DNA from: Trichosporon coremiiforme
Taxonomy: Eukaryota > Basidiomycota > Tremellomycetes > Trichosporonales > Trichosporonaceae
DNA: 64,000 nt
Direction of reading: 5' to 3'
Assembly (NCBI GenBank): GCA_039545355.1
Contig: BCJJ01000011.1
Coordinates: 808,642 to 872,641 of the forward strand
The notes under the pieces were generated by a model. It saw nothing but the letters and a program-made list of their open reading frames with translations, searched no databases and had not been told where the DNA came from. A program made the position numbers and the translations under genes. Shown piece by piece: positions 12,655 to 23,652 of this stretch. Positions within the stretch are counted from its first letter, which is position 1, and every line of letters begins with the position of its first letter.

Positions 12655-15600
12655 ATGACGACAGAGCTGGAGGAGTGTCATGAGTAAGCATACCCCGTCC
12701 TTATCCGTTCCCGCTGACTGTCACAGGTATGCTCTTCGAGTCGCGTGGGTTTATCACAACATAAAGGCGCATCATGCTGACGAACAGTCTGCTGCAAGAG
12801 GCCATTGACAAGCGGCTGGAACAGAGAGCACATCTGATGCAAGAGGCGGCCAATGCTGCTCAGAAGGCCCAAGAATCTCTCGCAAGCTTCTCATTGGACC
12901 TGGGATCGCTCATCGGCCGTGATGCTTCCAAGTCCCCGCGGTACCCGGAGAAGTACATCAAGACTTTGGATGGTATTCTCCAGAAGGTTGCCATGGGGCA
13001 GGACTCAAAGTGGGTGAAAACAAAGGCATCGCTGACGCTCAGATTTTCGGAGCAGCGTTTTCGAAGAGCTGTAGCCTTTTTCTGGTCGTCAAGCTGGGCG
13101 GACAAAACGTTTCAACGGCAACTGAAGGAATCACGCAAACTCGAGGACATTATCCTTGCCTTCGTCTCAGCAGCAACTAAGTCTCTACGGAAAGAACATG
13201 ACTTAGCAGATGGAGGCTGGAAGGCCGAACTCAATCCCCAGATTCTAATGTTCCTGGACCTGCTCCACGACAGCCTGAGCTCAGTCGGGTCTGGGGCGGC
13301 AGAGCTACGGGCACGCTTGTCCACGTATCGCTCTCGTCTCCAAAGCGACAACACCAGCAACTCATCTTCAACCCCGACCGTCGGTACGATGCCGGACGAC
13401 AATCGCCCCACCGCTCGTTCCGCTTTTGAACTTGACGTGGTGTTGAAGATCCTGCCAGTAGATTCCGTTAAACTGGCTGAGGCTGTGGAGATGCTCCGTG
13501 GCGGCTGCTCCGTGGAAGCTGCGCTTGAGGATCTGAAGGTTTGTTGAAGCGCCATGACATTTCTGACGACAGATTCTGACGCAGAGATTGGAGTCGGGGA
13601 ACGAGGTCCCCTACGACCGCGAAGAGTTCGCAGATGACCGGGCGTGGTCGGACTTTCAAGGCCGGGAACGGTCCGCACTCTTGGAGCTTTCGCGAGAGCT
13701 TCGGAACTTGGAGTTCACAAAGGATCGCAGTGGTGATCGTAGTGAAGTGAACGGGATCACCGCCGCGCTGGACAACACAGGACTCGACGCTCGTCACCTC
13801 TTTTATCTGCCACGCGATGCCCGCCAGACTTATCGACAGCTCTTGCGCGTTTGTTTGGACTATGACTTGCAGGTTCTCCGAACTCTGCCAGAGGATCAAG
13901 ATGTGTCGTTGAGCATCCTCTCTGCCGAGCACACAGAGTTCCTCAACGAATGCGCGAAACGTTGGCGACTGCCCCAATCATTCCGTTCTTGGGTGTTCCT
14001 GGAAGCGATCCAAGAGCATTACGAGCACGGAGAAGTTCCTCCAGACTGCGTGTTTGAGGCCGTGGGAGGCGTAGGTCGTGCCTCGCAAGAGCTTGCAGTA
14101 TCCGAATGGCCCGTATCGGATCAGAGCGGGCTTCAAGCAGTGTTGCTGCGACGGAATACCTTCTTCTTGAACGATGTCGAAGTGGCGTTGACTTCCCCCA
14201 AGGGGTACTTGTCGCCGGAATTCCGGCAAGCTGTGTCCCAGTGGCAACTGCTTGAGGCCAGCGATGAGGACCACGTAGTACTTCAGCGCATACAACGCGC
14301 AATCTGTGACCGCTTGCGGCAACAAGCATACACTAATTACATCGATGAAGCTAGCGAAATGTACGCAAGAGAGGGAGGGAAAAACAGGCAGTTTGCTCTT
14401 GCCCTGGCGTCATGGATCGAATCAGGTGCCAAGAGGTTGGATAAGTGGTTTCCTGATCCCATCTCCGCGTATGTGCTCTGTGCTTCAACGCTGACAACTA
14501 GGCAAGTTGACGTCGTTTCACTGGTCCTCCACCAACACTTGTCCCTATGGATCCGCGATTTCGAGGAGGCGATGCTGTCCGTTGGCAGCAATGACTCAGA
14601 AAACCATCTTGAAGAGGCGCTGGAGATATATCAGCGGGCTCAGAAGCTGCAAGACATGGGCACAGCGTTTGGAATGTAGGTGCATCCTGAGAGTCTGTTC
14701 TGACCTGGCAGGGAAAGCTCTCAGTTAGTTTTGTCCACGATATTCGGACCCATCGTATCAGCTTGGTTGGACAGCACCGAGGTCAAGATGCGACAGTGGG
14801 TTGATCAAGCACTGCAACTTGACGACGTACGTATCCTTCCAGGCTCGGCACTGATGCCAGTTCGCCCCAGTCAGTCCGAACAGTCATTCATCTTCCGTTA
14901 CGGACCTCTTCGATTCATTCCACAGCGCCATCTCGTTCCTCTTGGGCTTGCGGTGGGATGATCCAGAACAGATGGCCACATTTGCGACACGCTTAGCAAA
15001 GGTAAGACATGCCGATGACCAAGCTGATGTCAGATGATTAGCTTGTCGATCGACGATTACTGCACCAAGATGGAGCAGCTATTTGCCAGCGACATGCAGG
15101 AGTCTGAATCCCACGCTTCGTCTGCCAAGCAGCAGGCATGGATTGAGAAAGCTAAAAGCACTATCGCCCATCTGCAAGGCGACCGCAAGCTTCAAGCATT
15201 TTTCAACTTCACTCCAGAGGTTAGCTTCTGAGGCAGACCGATACTGACCACCTCAGTCTTGTGTGAAATTGAACAACATCGATGCAATGCGCCACCAACT
15301 TGATCGCTTGTACTTGGACATGCGCGTCGATGAATTTGCGTCTCTGGATGTCAATCAACCCGTGTCGGCTTCCACAGGGCAGAGTTCTCTGTTCACGATC
15401 AAAATCGTGTTAGGAGAAGGGCTACAAGTCGATGGGGGCGCCAAGGCTCCCGACAGCTTTGTGGTGCTGTCAGATGAGCACGGCAACCGCTACGCCAAGA
15501 CTCGCACTATTTACGATGACTTCGACCCACGCTGGGATGAGACCTTTGACATCGCTATCCGACAACCTTCCTGGTTCATGGTTACCGTTCGCCATCGAAA

Positions 15601-16828
15601 TCTTTCAGGTAAACACGACCTGGTCGGCCGGGCATACCTTCGCCTCGATCCCTCCCAGTACGTGGACTTCATCAGCAAGGACGTCCTGTTGCCCCTGAAC
15701 ACCAAGGGCCACGTTTTGCTGCGTGTGAGCATGGAAGGAGAACGTGACGACATCCAGTTCCACTTTGGCAGAGCCTTTCGATGGCTAAAGCGGACTGAAT
15801 CAGACATGGTCCGTCTCTTCGTCGACAAGGTAAGATTAGGGGATTATCAACGAAGCTGACCGGCAGATGACTCCTGTATTGCGCCACACTCTCTCGAGGA
15901 ACAACATCAAATCGGTGCTGAAGCCAAACACGGGCATCGACTATAACGACGCCTTGCGTATCTCCAATGACGCCATAGGTCGGATCTCGGCGGCGTATCG
16001 GAACGCTGTCAGTGCAGCACAGGGCGACTACAGCATCCCTTTGCCGCCATCTGAAGTGCAACCCGCAAAGCAGCAGGCAGCTGCCCTCAAGCGGGGGCCT
16101 ACTGAAGCGGAGATCGAAGCCGCAATCCACCCCTTGTTCGACTACCTGGATACCAACAACCACACCCTTGCGTCCACTCTTTCCCCTGACGCCATGCAAA
16201 TGGTCATGGCGAAACTTTGGAAGCAAATTCTGACGACCATCGAAGCTCTCATAGTGCCTCCGCTGAGCGATAAACCCAGCCAGATGCGCGCCCTGTCACA
16301 CAGCGAGCTCGACATAGCACTTCGATGGTTGAAGTTCTTGAGAGACTTCTTCTTTGCGGGGGGTGATGACAGTGGAGTACCACTTAATATCCTGCAGAAC
16401 GCCAAGTTCAACGAGATCATGAGCGTGAGCATGTACTACGACTGGAGTACCGACGAACTCATGGAGGTAGGAGATCAAACCTTGGCCCAAGCTGACGGTT
16501 GCAGGAGTGCATCCGCGGATTCCAAAACACGTTGAAGCATAAGGCGATGAAGCCTAGCAAGTCCATTATCGGGCAACGAAACCTGGGAACGATCCGAGCG
16601 AGGAAAACGGCGAAGAGGACGATGAATCAGAAATCTGGAGAGGACAGAACAGAGCTGATCATGAAGATCTTGAGAATGAGGTAAGACGATCGAGCTGTAG
16701 CGTGCCGCTGACAGAACAGGGACGGCACTCAAGAATTCCTGGCGCAACAGATCCAGACATTGAATGCTGTTAAACTCGAGAGCACTGGGAAGCAGAGCCG
16801 CCGGAAAGGGCAAGGTAAACACATGTAG
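12655..16828 (+). CDS. UNC-13/Munc13-like C2-domain protein (DUF810 / MUN family; Ync13-type)
   Basis: Eleven exons (12655-12683, 12727-12744, 12788-13538, 13573-14675, 14712-14826, 14861-15001, 15034-15219, 15257-15829, 15867-16466, 16505-16680, 16720-16828) total 3801 nt, 1266 residues. Exon 2 is a micro-exon of 18 nt that joins CHEYALRVA to LLQEAIDKRLEQ, matching the family's YALRVA motif. A C2 domain lies at about 800-920 (SLFTIKIVLGEGLQ, YAKTRTIYDDFDPRWDETFDI, HDLVGRAYLRLDP), embedded in a helical MUN-like protein. The C-terminus reads MKILRMRDGTQEFLAQQIQ. The fission yeast relative Ync13 tunes exo- and endocytosis during cytokinesis; a similar vesicle-priming role here is inference. The last 330 bp are the least certain: another frame across 16590-16680 is open and acidic, but only the chosen frame splices in phase. 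Confidence 0.85.
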
Positions 16829-18061
16829 CATACTGTAGTTGTCATTTATGTGCATCAGATCTAACGACCGTAGCTTCCATCGGCCGCTGAGTATAGGTAC
16901 GGGGATGCCGTGCAACGGGCGCGAAGCGACGGATGCTTGTGGTTTGTGTCTGGAGTGTGGGCGGTGGATGTCATGTGGACAGCATAAGAGCAAGCCTTGT
17001 TGCTGCTAGGGACTGAGTACGGCGATTTGATTTTGACAGTTGGTGACGATTCTTCAGTCGTATGAATTCGACAATGCCGCACATCAACGCAGCTTTCGGG
17101 GATCCAGGGCTGAGAGCTTGGTCTCCTCCCAAGGACAAAGTTATTCGTGAATGTGCCATTGAACGAGACGGCATAGTCTGGGCATGTGTTGGTGGGTCGA
17201 CTGCACATTGCGTGCATTGCGGGGGTGCTAGCCCAGACGCATGGTAGCATGGTAGGAGTAGTTAGGCCAGTCAGGAGGCCAGAGGGTGGCCTGGGGGTAT
17301 AGAAGTAGAGCGAGCAGAGCTAGCAACCAGCGCGTTCGCGCAACGACCCTGCGAGGCCTACGACTTACCGACCTGCCCTGCACGTCCTGTACGGACTGAC
17401 CCTGCAGAGCCCTATGCTCTCGTGCCCGTCCCTGACACATGGCGCACTTTCCCCGAGTCCCCGTCCACGTCTTCTCCCTTCTGCCATGCATTGGGTTTTA
17501 CAATGATCATACATTCGCGCATAGAAGTTGCTGCTTGTTTGCTTTGTGCTAACCTGGCGTCTGCTACGTCGCCCGCATAGATATGACCATGTATTAGCTG
17601 ACGGCCGTACTGTTGCAAAACCTGGTCTTGTTCGTCGCGTCGACCTCAGATGTAGGACCGCGCGCGGAATGGCTCTATGAATCCATCGCCTGTGGTCGGT
17701 ACACCGTGCCGCCCTACCAAGCCGCAGCTGCTCCGTGACGCCCTAAGGCGATAGAGTTGCCGGGCCGCCATTCCACCACCCTCCCTACACACGCAACTCC
17801 TACACCCCACTAACCCTGGCCGCTCACCTTGTCACTCGTCACTTCATCCGTCGCACAACTCATCTTGCACTTCGCATCCTCCTTGCCATCCATTCAACCT
17901 TCGTCTCTGCGAGGTGCATCCCGTCGCGGCACGGATCACACACCACCGGTACGACGCGTTCCCCAGCTCAACCCTCTCCCCATCCGACCCGTCGCGGTCG
18001 CCACCGACTGACCCTTTTCTTGTTAATCCCGCCAACGACCGGCATCATCGCCTAGAAAATC
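16829..18061. other. Intergenic region, STE20 promoter
   Basis: 1.23 kb with no supported gene. The first part is the 3' flank of the Munc13-like gene. The part after about 17760 is C-rich and purine-poor (for example CCACCACCCTCCCTACAC), typical of a fungal promoter and 5' UTR, leading to the STE20 start. No TATA-like element, tRNA or repeat was recognised. Confidence 0.5.
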
Positions 18062-20408
18062 ATGTCCCAGTGGTCGCAAGCCTCTCTCACGCCGTCGCGG
18101 CCAGCTCCTGCACCACCGGGTGCACGAGGCTCCCCCTCTAGCTTACCGCCTTCGCGATCCAACGGCCGTTTGCCGACCGTAGCCCCGACGCCGGTGTACA
18201 CCTCAAAGTCTTACGCCAACTCCTTCCCAACCATGCAGACGGGTAACAAGGGGTCCAGTGATGTCTCAAGTGCCATAATCCGTATGGGAGCTGCCAACAT
18301 GAAAGAAGAGGGTCTGCGTAGCTTCCTGTGGAGTAAGCGATGGCTTGTGCTCACTGTGTCTGAGTTGCAGATATTCAAGAACGAAGTGAGTAGGCGGCCT
18401 GCGTGATAAGAGCCGTTGAGCTAACATCAAGCAATCCTCATCACCCTCCGTGGTTTGCCAGCTGGCTGAGGTCGTAGATGTGCAGCGCGTGGATCTTAAA
18501 CCCTTCTGTGTCGAGGTGGAGATGAAGGACAAGAAGCTGCTGTATTTCGCTTTCCGGTCGGACGAAGAAGTCTATGGGTGGATGGACGACATCAACTCGC
18601 GTTCACCACTTATGGGTGTGAGCCAGCCGATCAACTTTGTGCACCAAGTTCATGTCGGTTTCGATCCGGTTTCTGGGGGATTCATAGTGAGTAACAAGAA
18701 CACGCTTGAACTGACGAGCAGGGTCTTCCCCCGCAGTGGACAAAGCTCCTCACGTCCTCTGCAATTACCCAGGAGGATGCAGCTCGCGACCCCGAAGCTG
18801 TCGTAGACGTTCTGCAGTTTTATATCAACCAGCAACTCGGCCAGTCCTCGCAACAGTTCTATGGGGCTGGCCCAGGCTATCCTCAAGAGTCTTCCACTGC
18901 GAAAGGGCGATTCAATGGATTGGGGCTTGGTGGACAGCCAGCTCCCAGCTCAACCCCGAATCCGTTACAAAACACCTCAACTCTTTCTCAGCGCGACGCG
19001 TCTTCCCACCCCCATGCCACTTCTGTTCGAAACCCCGACGTCAATCGCGAAGATGTGAGTGCAGCTTTAACACACTAAAGACTGATGTTCAGAAGACGAA
19101 GGCACAGCCCGCTCAGAGAACCCAGCTGGTCGCAGAGCGCAAAGCCCCTCCGCCCCCACGCCCGGTACAACCCACGCCTCCAGCCGCTGAAGCCAAAGCG
19201 CCTACTGTGGCGGAACCGGTCGCGACCCCGGCACCGCGGACCAAACCATCAGAGCCCCCCGCACCTGCAGCTGCGCCGAGTCCGGCGGCTCCGTCACGTC
19301 AGGTTGAGAAGCGGATCAGTACCATGAACGAAGCGCAGATCATGGACAAACTGCGGTCCGTTGTGAGCGCCGATGATCCCTCGACAATGTATGCCAAGAT
19401 CAAGAAAGTCGGTCAAGGGTATGTGAAAGCAGACGACTTTGTGCGCTGACTGGAAGCGCGTCTGGAATGGTTTTTGTCGCGAAGACCATCAACACCGGGA
19501 AAAAGGTGGCTATCAAGCAGATGGACTTGGCTCAACAACCTCGCAAGGAACTTATTGTGAACGAGATTATCGTCATGAAGGAGTCGCGCCACCCCAATGT
19601 CGTCAATTTCTTGGAGGCGTTCCTGGTGAAGAGTACTGAGCTTTGGGTCGTCATGGAGTACATGGAAGGCGGTGCCCTCACGGATGTCATCGAGAACAAC
19701 AAGCTCTCGGAAGAGCAGATTGCTTCTATTTGTCTTGAGGTAGGGTCAGCTTGAAATTGGCATACTGACAGTAAAGACTTGCAGAGGCTTGCAACATCTT
19801 CACTCCCGTTCCATCATTCACCGTGATATCAAGTCCGACAATCTTCTGATGAATGCGTTCGGAGAAGTTAAAATCAGTGGGTCAACTCGCCTAAACCGAC
19901 GTTAACAGTGCAGCGGACTTCGGCTTCTGTGCGAAGCTCACTGACCAGAAATCGAAGCGAGCAACCATGGTTGGAACACCGTATTGGATGGCACCGGAAG
20001 TGGTGAAACAGAAGGAGTATGGAGCAAAGGTCGATATATGGTCCCTGGGTATCATGGCTATCGAAATGATCGAGAATGAGCCGCCTTACCTGGACGAGGA
20101 ACCGCTGAAAGCTCTGTATCTCATCGCTACCAATGGCACTCCGACTCTCAAGCAACCCGACAAACTGAGCCAAGACCTCAAGCAATTCCTGAGCGTTTGC
20201 CTTTGCGTGGACGTGAACTTCCGCGCTACGTCGACGGAGCTGTTGAAGGTACGTCGGGGCGGTATTGTTGGGTGGAACATTCAAGGCTAATTGATCCTCA
20301 GCATCCCTTCTTGCGCTTGGCTTGTCCGGTCAAAGAACTAGCACCTCTCCTCAGATTCCGACAAACTCTGGTGGGTGTACGCTGCGGATCGACTAACAAC
20401 AGGGATAA
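18062..20408 (+). CDS. STE20: PAK-family kinase (PH-CRIB-kinase), Ste20/Cla4 type
   Basis: Nine exons (18062-18385, 18432-18686, 18722-19054, 19093-19418, 19457-19739, 19777-19876, 19914-20248, 20302-20370, 20403-20408) total 2031 nt, 676 residues. A PH domain lies at about 75-165 ([20 protein letters not shown] to EVYGWMDDI). The CRIB motif [16 protein letters not shown] at about 171-186 binds Cdc42/Rac-GTP. A proline-rich linker follows. The kinase runs from about 404: [57 protein letters not shown]. The C-terminal exon is only 6 nt (GGA TAA), set by an intron with CTAACAACAG. In Cryptococcus the MAT-linked STE20 is the PH-containing PAK, so the symbol follows that usage; by domain order it is Cla4-like. 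It should pass the receptor signal to Ste11. Convergent with STE3, 230 bp apart. Confidence 0.93.
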
Positions 20409-20638
20409 CCGCTGTCATGTATCACCCCCACCTTATCTAATAGGGTTGCCTTTGCGCGATGGGAATGCCATAAAACTATGTTGCTATCTGAGATTGGCAT
20501 GTGTGAGGTATCGAGTAATTATGACGCCACGGCTACTGTCAGGCTGGGATACGGGATGGTGCAAGGACATAGTTGAAGATCATGCACTGCTGAGCAGACG
20601 GTTGCCGGAGACTAGCTACAAAATATGTCGGGGTGCAG

Positions 20639-21826
20639 TTACGCTACTTCCTTTCTAACCTGGATGCCTACAGCTACACCATCATCGCAGCTGGACGAGC
20701 TCTTGAGGGTTTGGATGAACGCCTGGCCCCCGATATCGCCGACTTTCAATTTGGTCAGCTCCGTAGCATGCAGAACAGTCGAACCAAGCTCAACTCGAGC
20801 TGGGGGTGGTGCCGTCTCACAAAGCGTCTGCGAACCGTGTACGGAAGGCGGTCGTGGTATTAGCTGTAACCAGGAACGATACTGCCTGATCGCGTCGTGG
20901 CCAGTCCCGATCAGGAGAAAAGCACATAGGCTTAGCATACACAAGCCCCATCGCGGAAGGAAAAGCTCCATAGTTCGGTGATTGGAGGGCAGAACTTGGT
21001 TGTCCGTGAAAGCAACGATGCGTGACCACTGAGCGTGGACATTAGCCCAGGAGTCCCACACAACGCGGTTCTGCAGTCCGTCCACGAGCCCATATAGCCC
21101 CATCGGCAAGCAGAGGATGATGTCAATCGTAGACAAGAGGATGAGGCGGACACAATGAGCAAGTTCGAGGCCAGACTGTCCTGATTTTAGAAGTTCCTTG
21201 ATTTGAGAACGGCGAACAACGAAGAAGTAGGCCGCGTACACTGAGGTAAGCTGGGCCATCCATCTGCACTCACGACCGTAACATGCGGAGACAATGCTGA
21301 GGAGAACCGGCAGAAGATAGATGGTCAAGATTGCCTGGAGGCATTTCCATACGGTCGGCACTGGCCCGATGCCCTCCATGATGTCAAAACGGTGAGGTTG
21401 GAACACGTATGACAAGACCATGGTGATCACGGGTAGGCCGACGCAAAGGACGAGATCGACTACGATTGGGGCGCGGCGTCTCCCTCGGATGTCGACGGAT
21501 CGGGCAGAGGTGATGCCAGCCAAACGACGGTTGATGCAGAGACCAGAAGCCGTCAACCCGACGGCAAAACTGCTTAGGATCTTTACGCCTGAAAAGTAAG
21601 CGCGAGTTGCCGATGAGTACGTACTGATGTCACACCAGACCTTCGCAATCTTATCACTACTGCCCCACCACAGAATGGAGTTCATGAAGTGAACAAAGCA
21701 TGTGACGAAGCACCAGAGTAGAAGGAAGACTGTCCCTACGTTTCCGACACGCCAGTGTAGAGACAACGGGAGGAGGACCAGAAGGAGGGAGATGCCAGCG
21801 AATATAGTGAAGGCCAAGTCGTTCAT
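20639..21826 (-). CDS. STE3: Pheromone receptor, seven-helix GPCR of the STE3 family
   Basis: Receptor for the farnesylated peptide pheromone of the opposite mating type, coupled to a heterotrimeric G protein at the plasma membrane. Three exons (21826-21625, 21588-21274, 21240-20639) total 1119 nt, 372 residues. Start MNDLAFTIFAGISLLLVLLP is the first of seven hydrophobic segments. Conserved family signatures: NVGTVFLLLWCFVTC, FVHFMNSILWW, KVWCDIS joined to VKILSSFAVGLTASGLCINRRL, QPHRFDIMEGIGP, YAAYFFVVRRSQIKELL, HCVRLILLSTIDIILCLPMGLY, WANVHAQWSRI. The first intron (36 nt) is needed to restore the WCDIS/CINRRL region. The second is 33 nt, a multiple of three, so an unspliced reading stays open but interrupts helix 5-loop 3. 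The cytoplasmic tail is short. Mating type (a or alpha) cannot be told from the sequence alone. Confidence 0.95.
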   Translation of the reverse strand: MNDLAFTIFAGISLLLVLLPLSLHWRVGNVGTVFLLLWCFVTCFVHFMNSILWWGSSDKIAKVWCDISTYSSATRAYFSGVKILSSFAVGLTASGLCINRRLAGITSARSVDIRGRRRAPIVVDLVLCVGLPVITMVLSYVFQPHRFDIMEGIGPVPTVWKCLQAILTIYLLPVLLSIVSACYGRECRWMAQLTSVYAAYFFVVRRSQIKELLKSGQSGLELAHCVRLILLSTIDIILCLPMGLYGLVDGLQNRVVWDSWANVHAQWSRIVAFTDNQVLPSNHRTMELFLPRWGLCMLSLCAFLLIGTGHDAIRQYRSWLQLIPRPPSVHGSQTLCETAPPPARVELGSTVLHATELTKLKVGDIGGQAFIQTLKSSSSCDDGVAVGIQVRKEVA

Positions 21827-22094
21827 GTTGTGGTGTTGTACAAAGCGGGGAGCAGTATCGGACACATGTGCTATATAAGTAGCCAGTCCTGCCGTTATTC
21901 CATTGTGAGTCGGATGTGTCTGAATGGTTCGAGCCAACTACCGCAGCTGCGCGAGGAAGACGAGACAAGTAAGTGAAAAGGAAAGCTCTGCTCTTTGTCC
22001 CAGCAGGCGTAACCCTGACATGCCTATTCTTTTGTTCTCTGGTTCATTACACATACGAGGGAATTGCATCTGATCGAGAACATACAGCCGGAAA

Positions 22095-23452
22095 TCATTG
22101 CACTGTTTCGTCAGTATGGTAGTTATGCGGGACTTACGCAGAGGGTCTCTGAAATCTACGACGTTAGCGATTGCTGGCGTGTAGAACTTACGCTTCTGGT
22201 TGTTGTTCCGGAACCCAACCTTGGTCTTGAAAGCTTCTCGAGCACGCTGGTCCTTAAACGACCGGCCTTGTTTCTTCGCCCAGGCCGCCTCGCCAGCGTT
22301 ACGCGCTTTGACCACTTCCAGACCTCGTCCAAACGCGCCATGGCCTCCAGCCACTGGGACAAGCGCAGAGCTTGGGTCTGCGAGGCGCTGTCTCACCAAG
22401 GCCACCTTCGACGCGACTGGATCTTCGGTTCCACTGGACGGGCGGATCCGCTGGTCGTAGTACACCTTGAGTGCGCGGTGGCCGAGGACCCTTCCAGACG
22501 GAAGAACAAGTGAGAGACCATCACTTGAGAGAGTCGGCACCCCCTACGGGCAAGTCAGCCATTATCTGATAGACGACTCACCTCGTTCCAAGACTCATCG
22601 TCGTCAACGTCCTCCCACTCCGACGCGTCTTCCTCCTCGATAGGGCCCTCGAAGGCATAGAAGTCCGCGAGTTCAGCCCGATCTTCATGCGTGTCGTATG
22701 CAATCTTGCAATGTGATTTGTCGATCATGTGCTTACGGACAGCTTCAGTGCTGCCGAATTCTTTGCCGCCGTTCGGGCAGTAGAGACAGAGGTTGCCACC
22801 GGCGATCTTCTCGCCCAGGTAGCCAATGAGCCCAGGAAGGTCGATCAAGAGGTCTTGATCAGGTATAAAGAAGCTGTGCTCCTTAGACATGTGAACTAGA
22901 TTGTTCTCAAGGTTGCTCGAGCGATGGTTGCAGAAGAGACAGACACCGGCAGGCAGGCGCCTACGGGATGCCGCGATCGCGCTCTCGATGCCCTCGTCGT
23001 CATCGTCGTCGTCGTCTGAGGACTGGTCCATGCCAACTGTTGTTTCCTCTGTGCTCTTCGTGGCAACATGCTCGTTTTCGGGTACGGCGGAACTAGAACC
23101 CTTCGTGGTCGAAACGTCCGCGCCCCGGGCAATCGCAGCCTCCCTTTCCCGGTGCTTCTTGGACTGAACGTGCGACCGGTAAGAGTTTTCCGTTGAAAAT
23201 GACTTGCTGATCGTCAGCCTCCAACAACCCCAACACTTACTTGCAGGCAGAGCAGGCCATATCCCTCGGGTCTGGACGGACAGCATTCTGCTCTCTGCGC
23301 TCGATAACCTTCTCATTGAAGGCGGCAGCGGAGACTGGGGGAAGATTCGCCACTCGACGCTTCATGTTATAACGATGCCAATCTGTCCCAAAGTGGGAGC
23401 GCTGCTCCTCCGCAGTGTCGAATGCAATGCGACAAGAGATACAGGTGAACAT
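22095..23452 (-). CDS. REI1: 60S ribosome biogenesis C2H2 zinc-finger protein REI1/REH1 (ZNF622)
   Basis: Cytoplasmic pre-60S factor that helps release and recycle Arx1 and probes the exit tunnel with its C-terminus. Five exons (23452-23241, 23206-22582, 22543-22192, 22155-22138, 22102-22095) total 1215 nt, 404 residues. Zinc fingers: MFTCISCRIAFDTAEEQRSH, then CSACNKSFSTENSYRSHVQSKKH, then CLFCNHRSSNLENNLVHMSKEH and CLYCPNGGKEFGSTEAVRKHM. An acidic run (DDDDDDEG) and EWEDVDDDESW follow. The C-terminus GFRNNNQK-HFRDPLLQ is the universal REI1 ending and is only obtained if the last two exons are 18 and 8 nt. Without those splices the ORF ends in an unrelated 40-residue tail. The stop lies 268 bp from the STE3 start. 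Confidence 0.93.
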
Positions 23453-23652
23453 GGCGGCGAAGATGTCGAGGCAATAATGATAGAGATGTGATTGATAACT
23501 TGCTCTCTGACCGGCAGGGAAAGCACTGCTACAGACGAAGTTTTCAAGGACGTCATGCTTTGGTCACGTGATATTATGACTGTTTTGGCTCGCTCGAGGA
23601 AATTTGGCAACGCTTTACACATCGACAACACTCGACCCAACAGCAGCACATT

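Noticed and set aside
16590..16680. Acidic alternative frame at the end of the Munc13-like gene
   Set aside because: It splices out of phase with the last exon and stops soon after; the chosen frame gives MKILRMRDGTQEF continuing in phase.
21925..21935. GGTTCGAGCC string resembling a tRNA B box
   Set aside because: No A box at the right distance and no cloverleaf can be drawn.
21600..21937. Upstream extension of the STE3 frame to 21937
   Set aside because: The receptor family begins directly before helix 1, at MNDLAF (21826); the extension is hydrophilic and not receptor-like.
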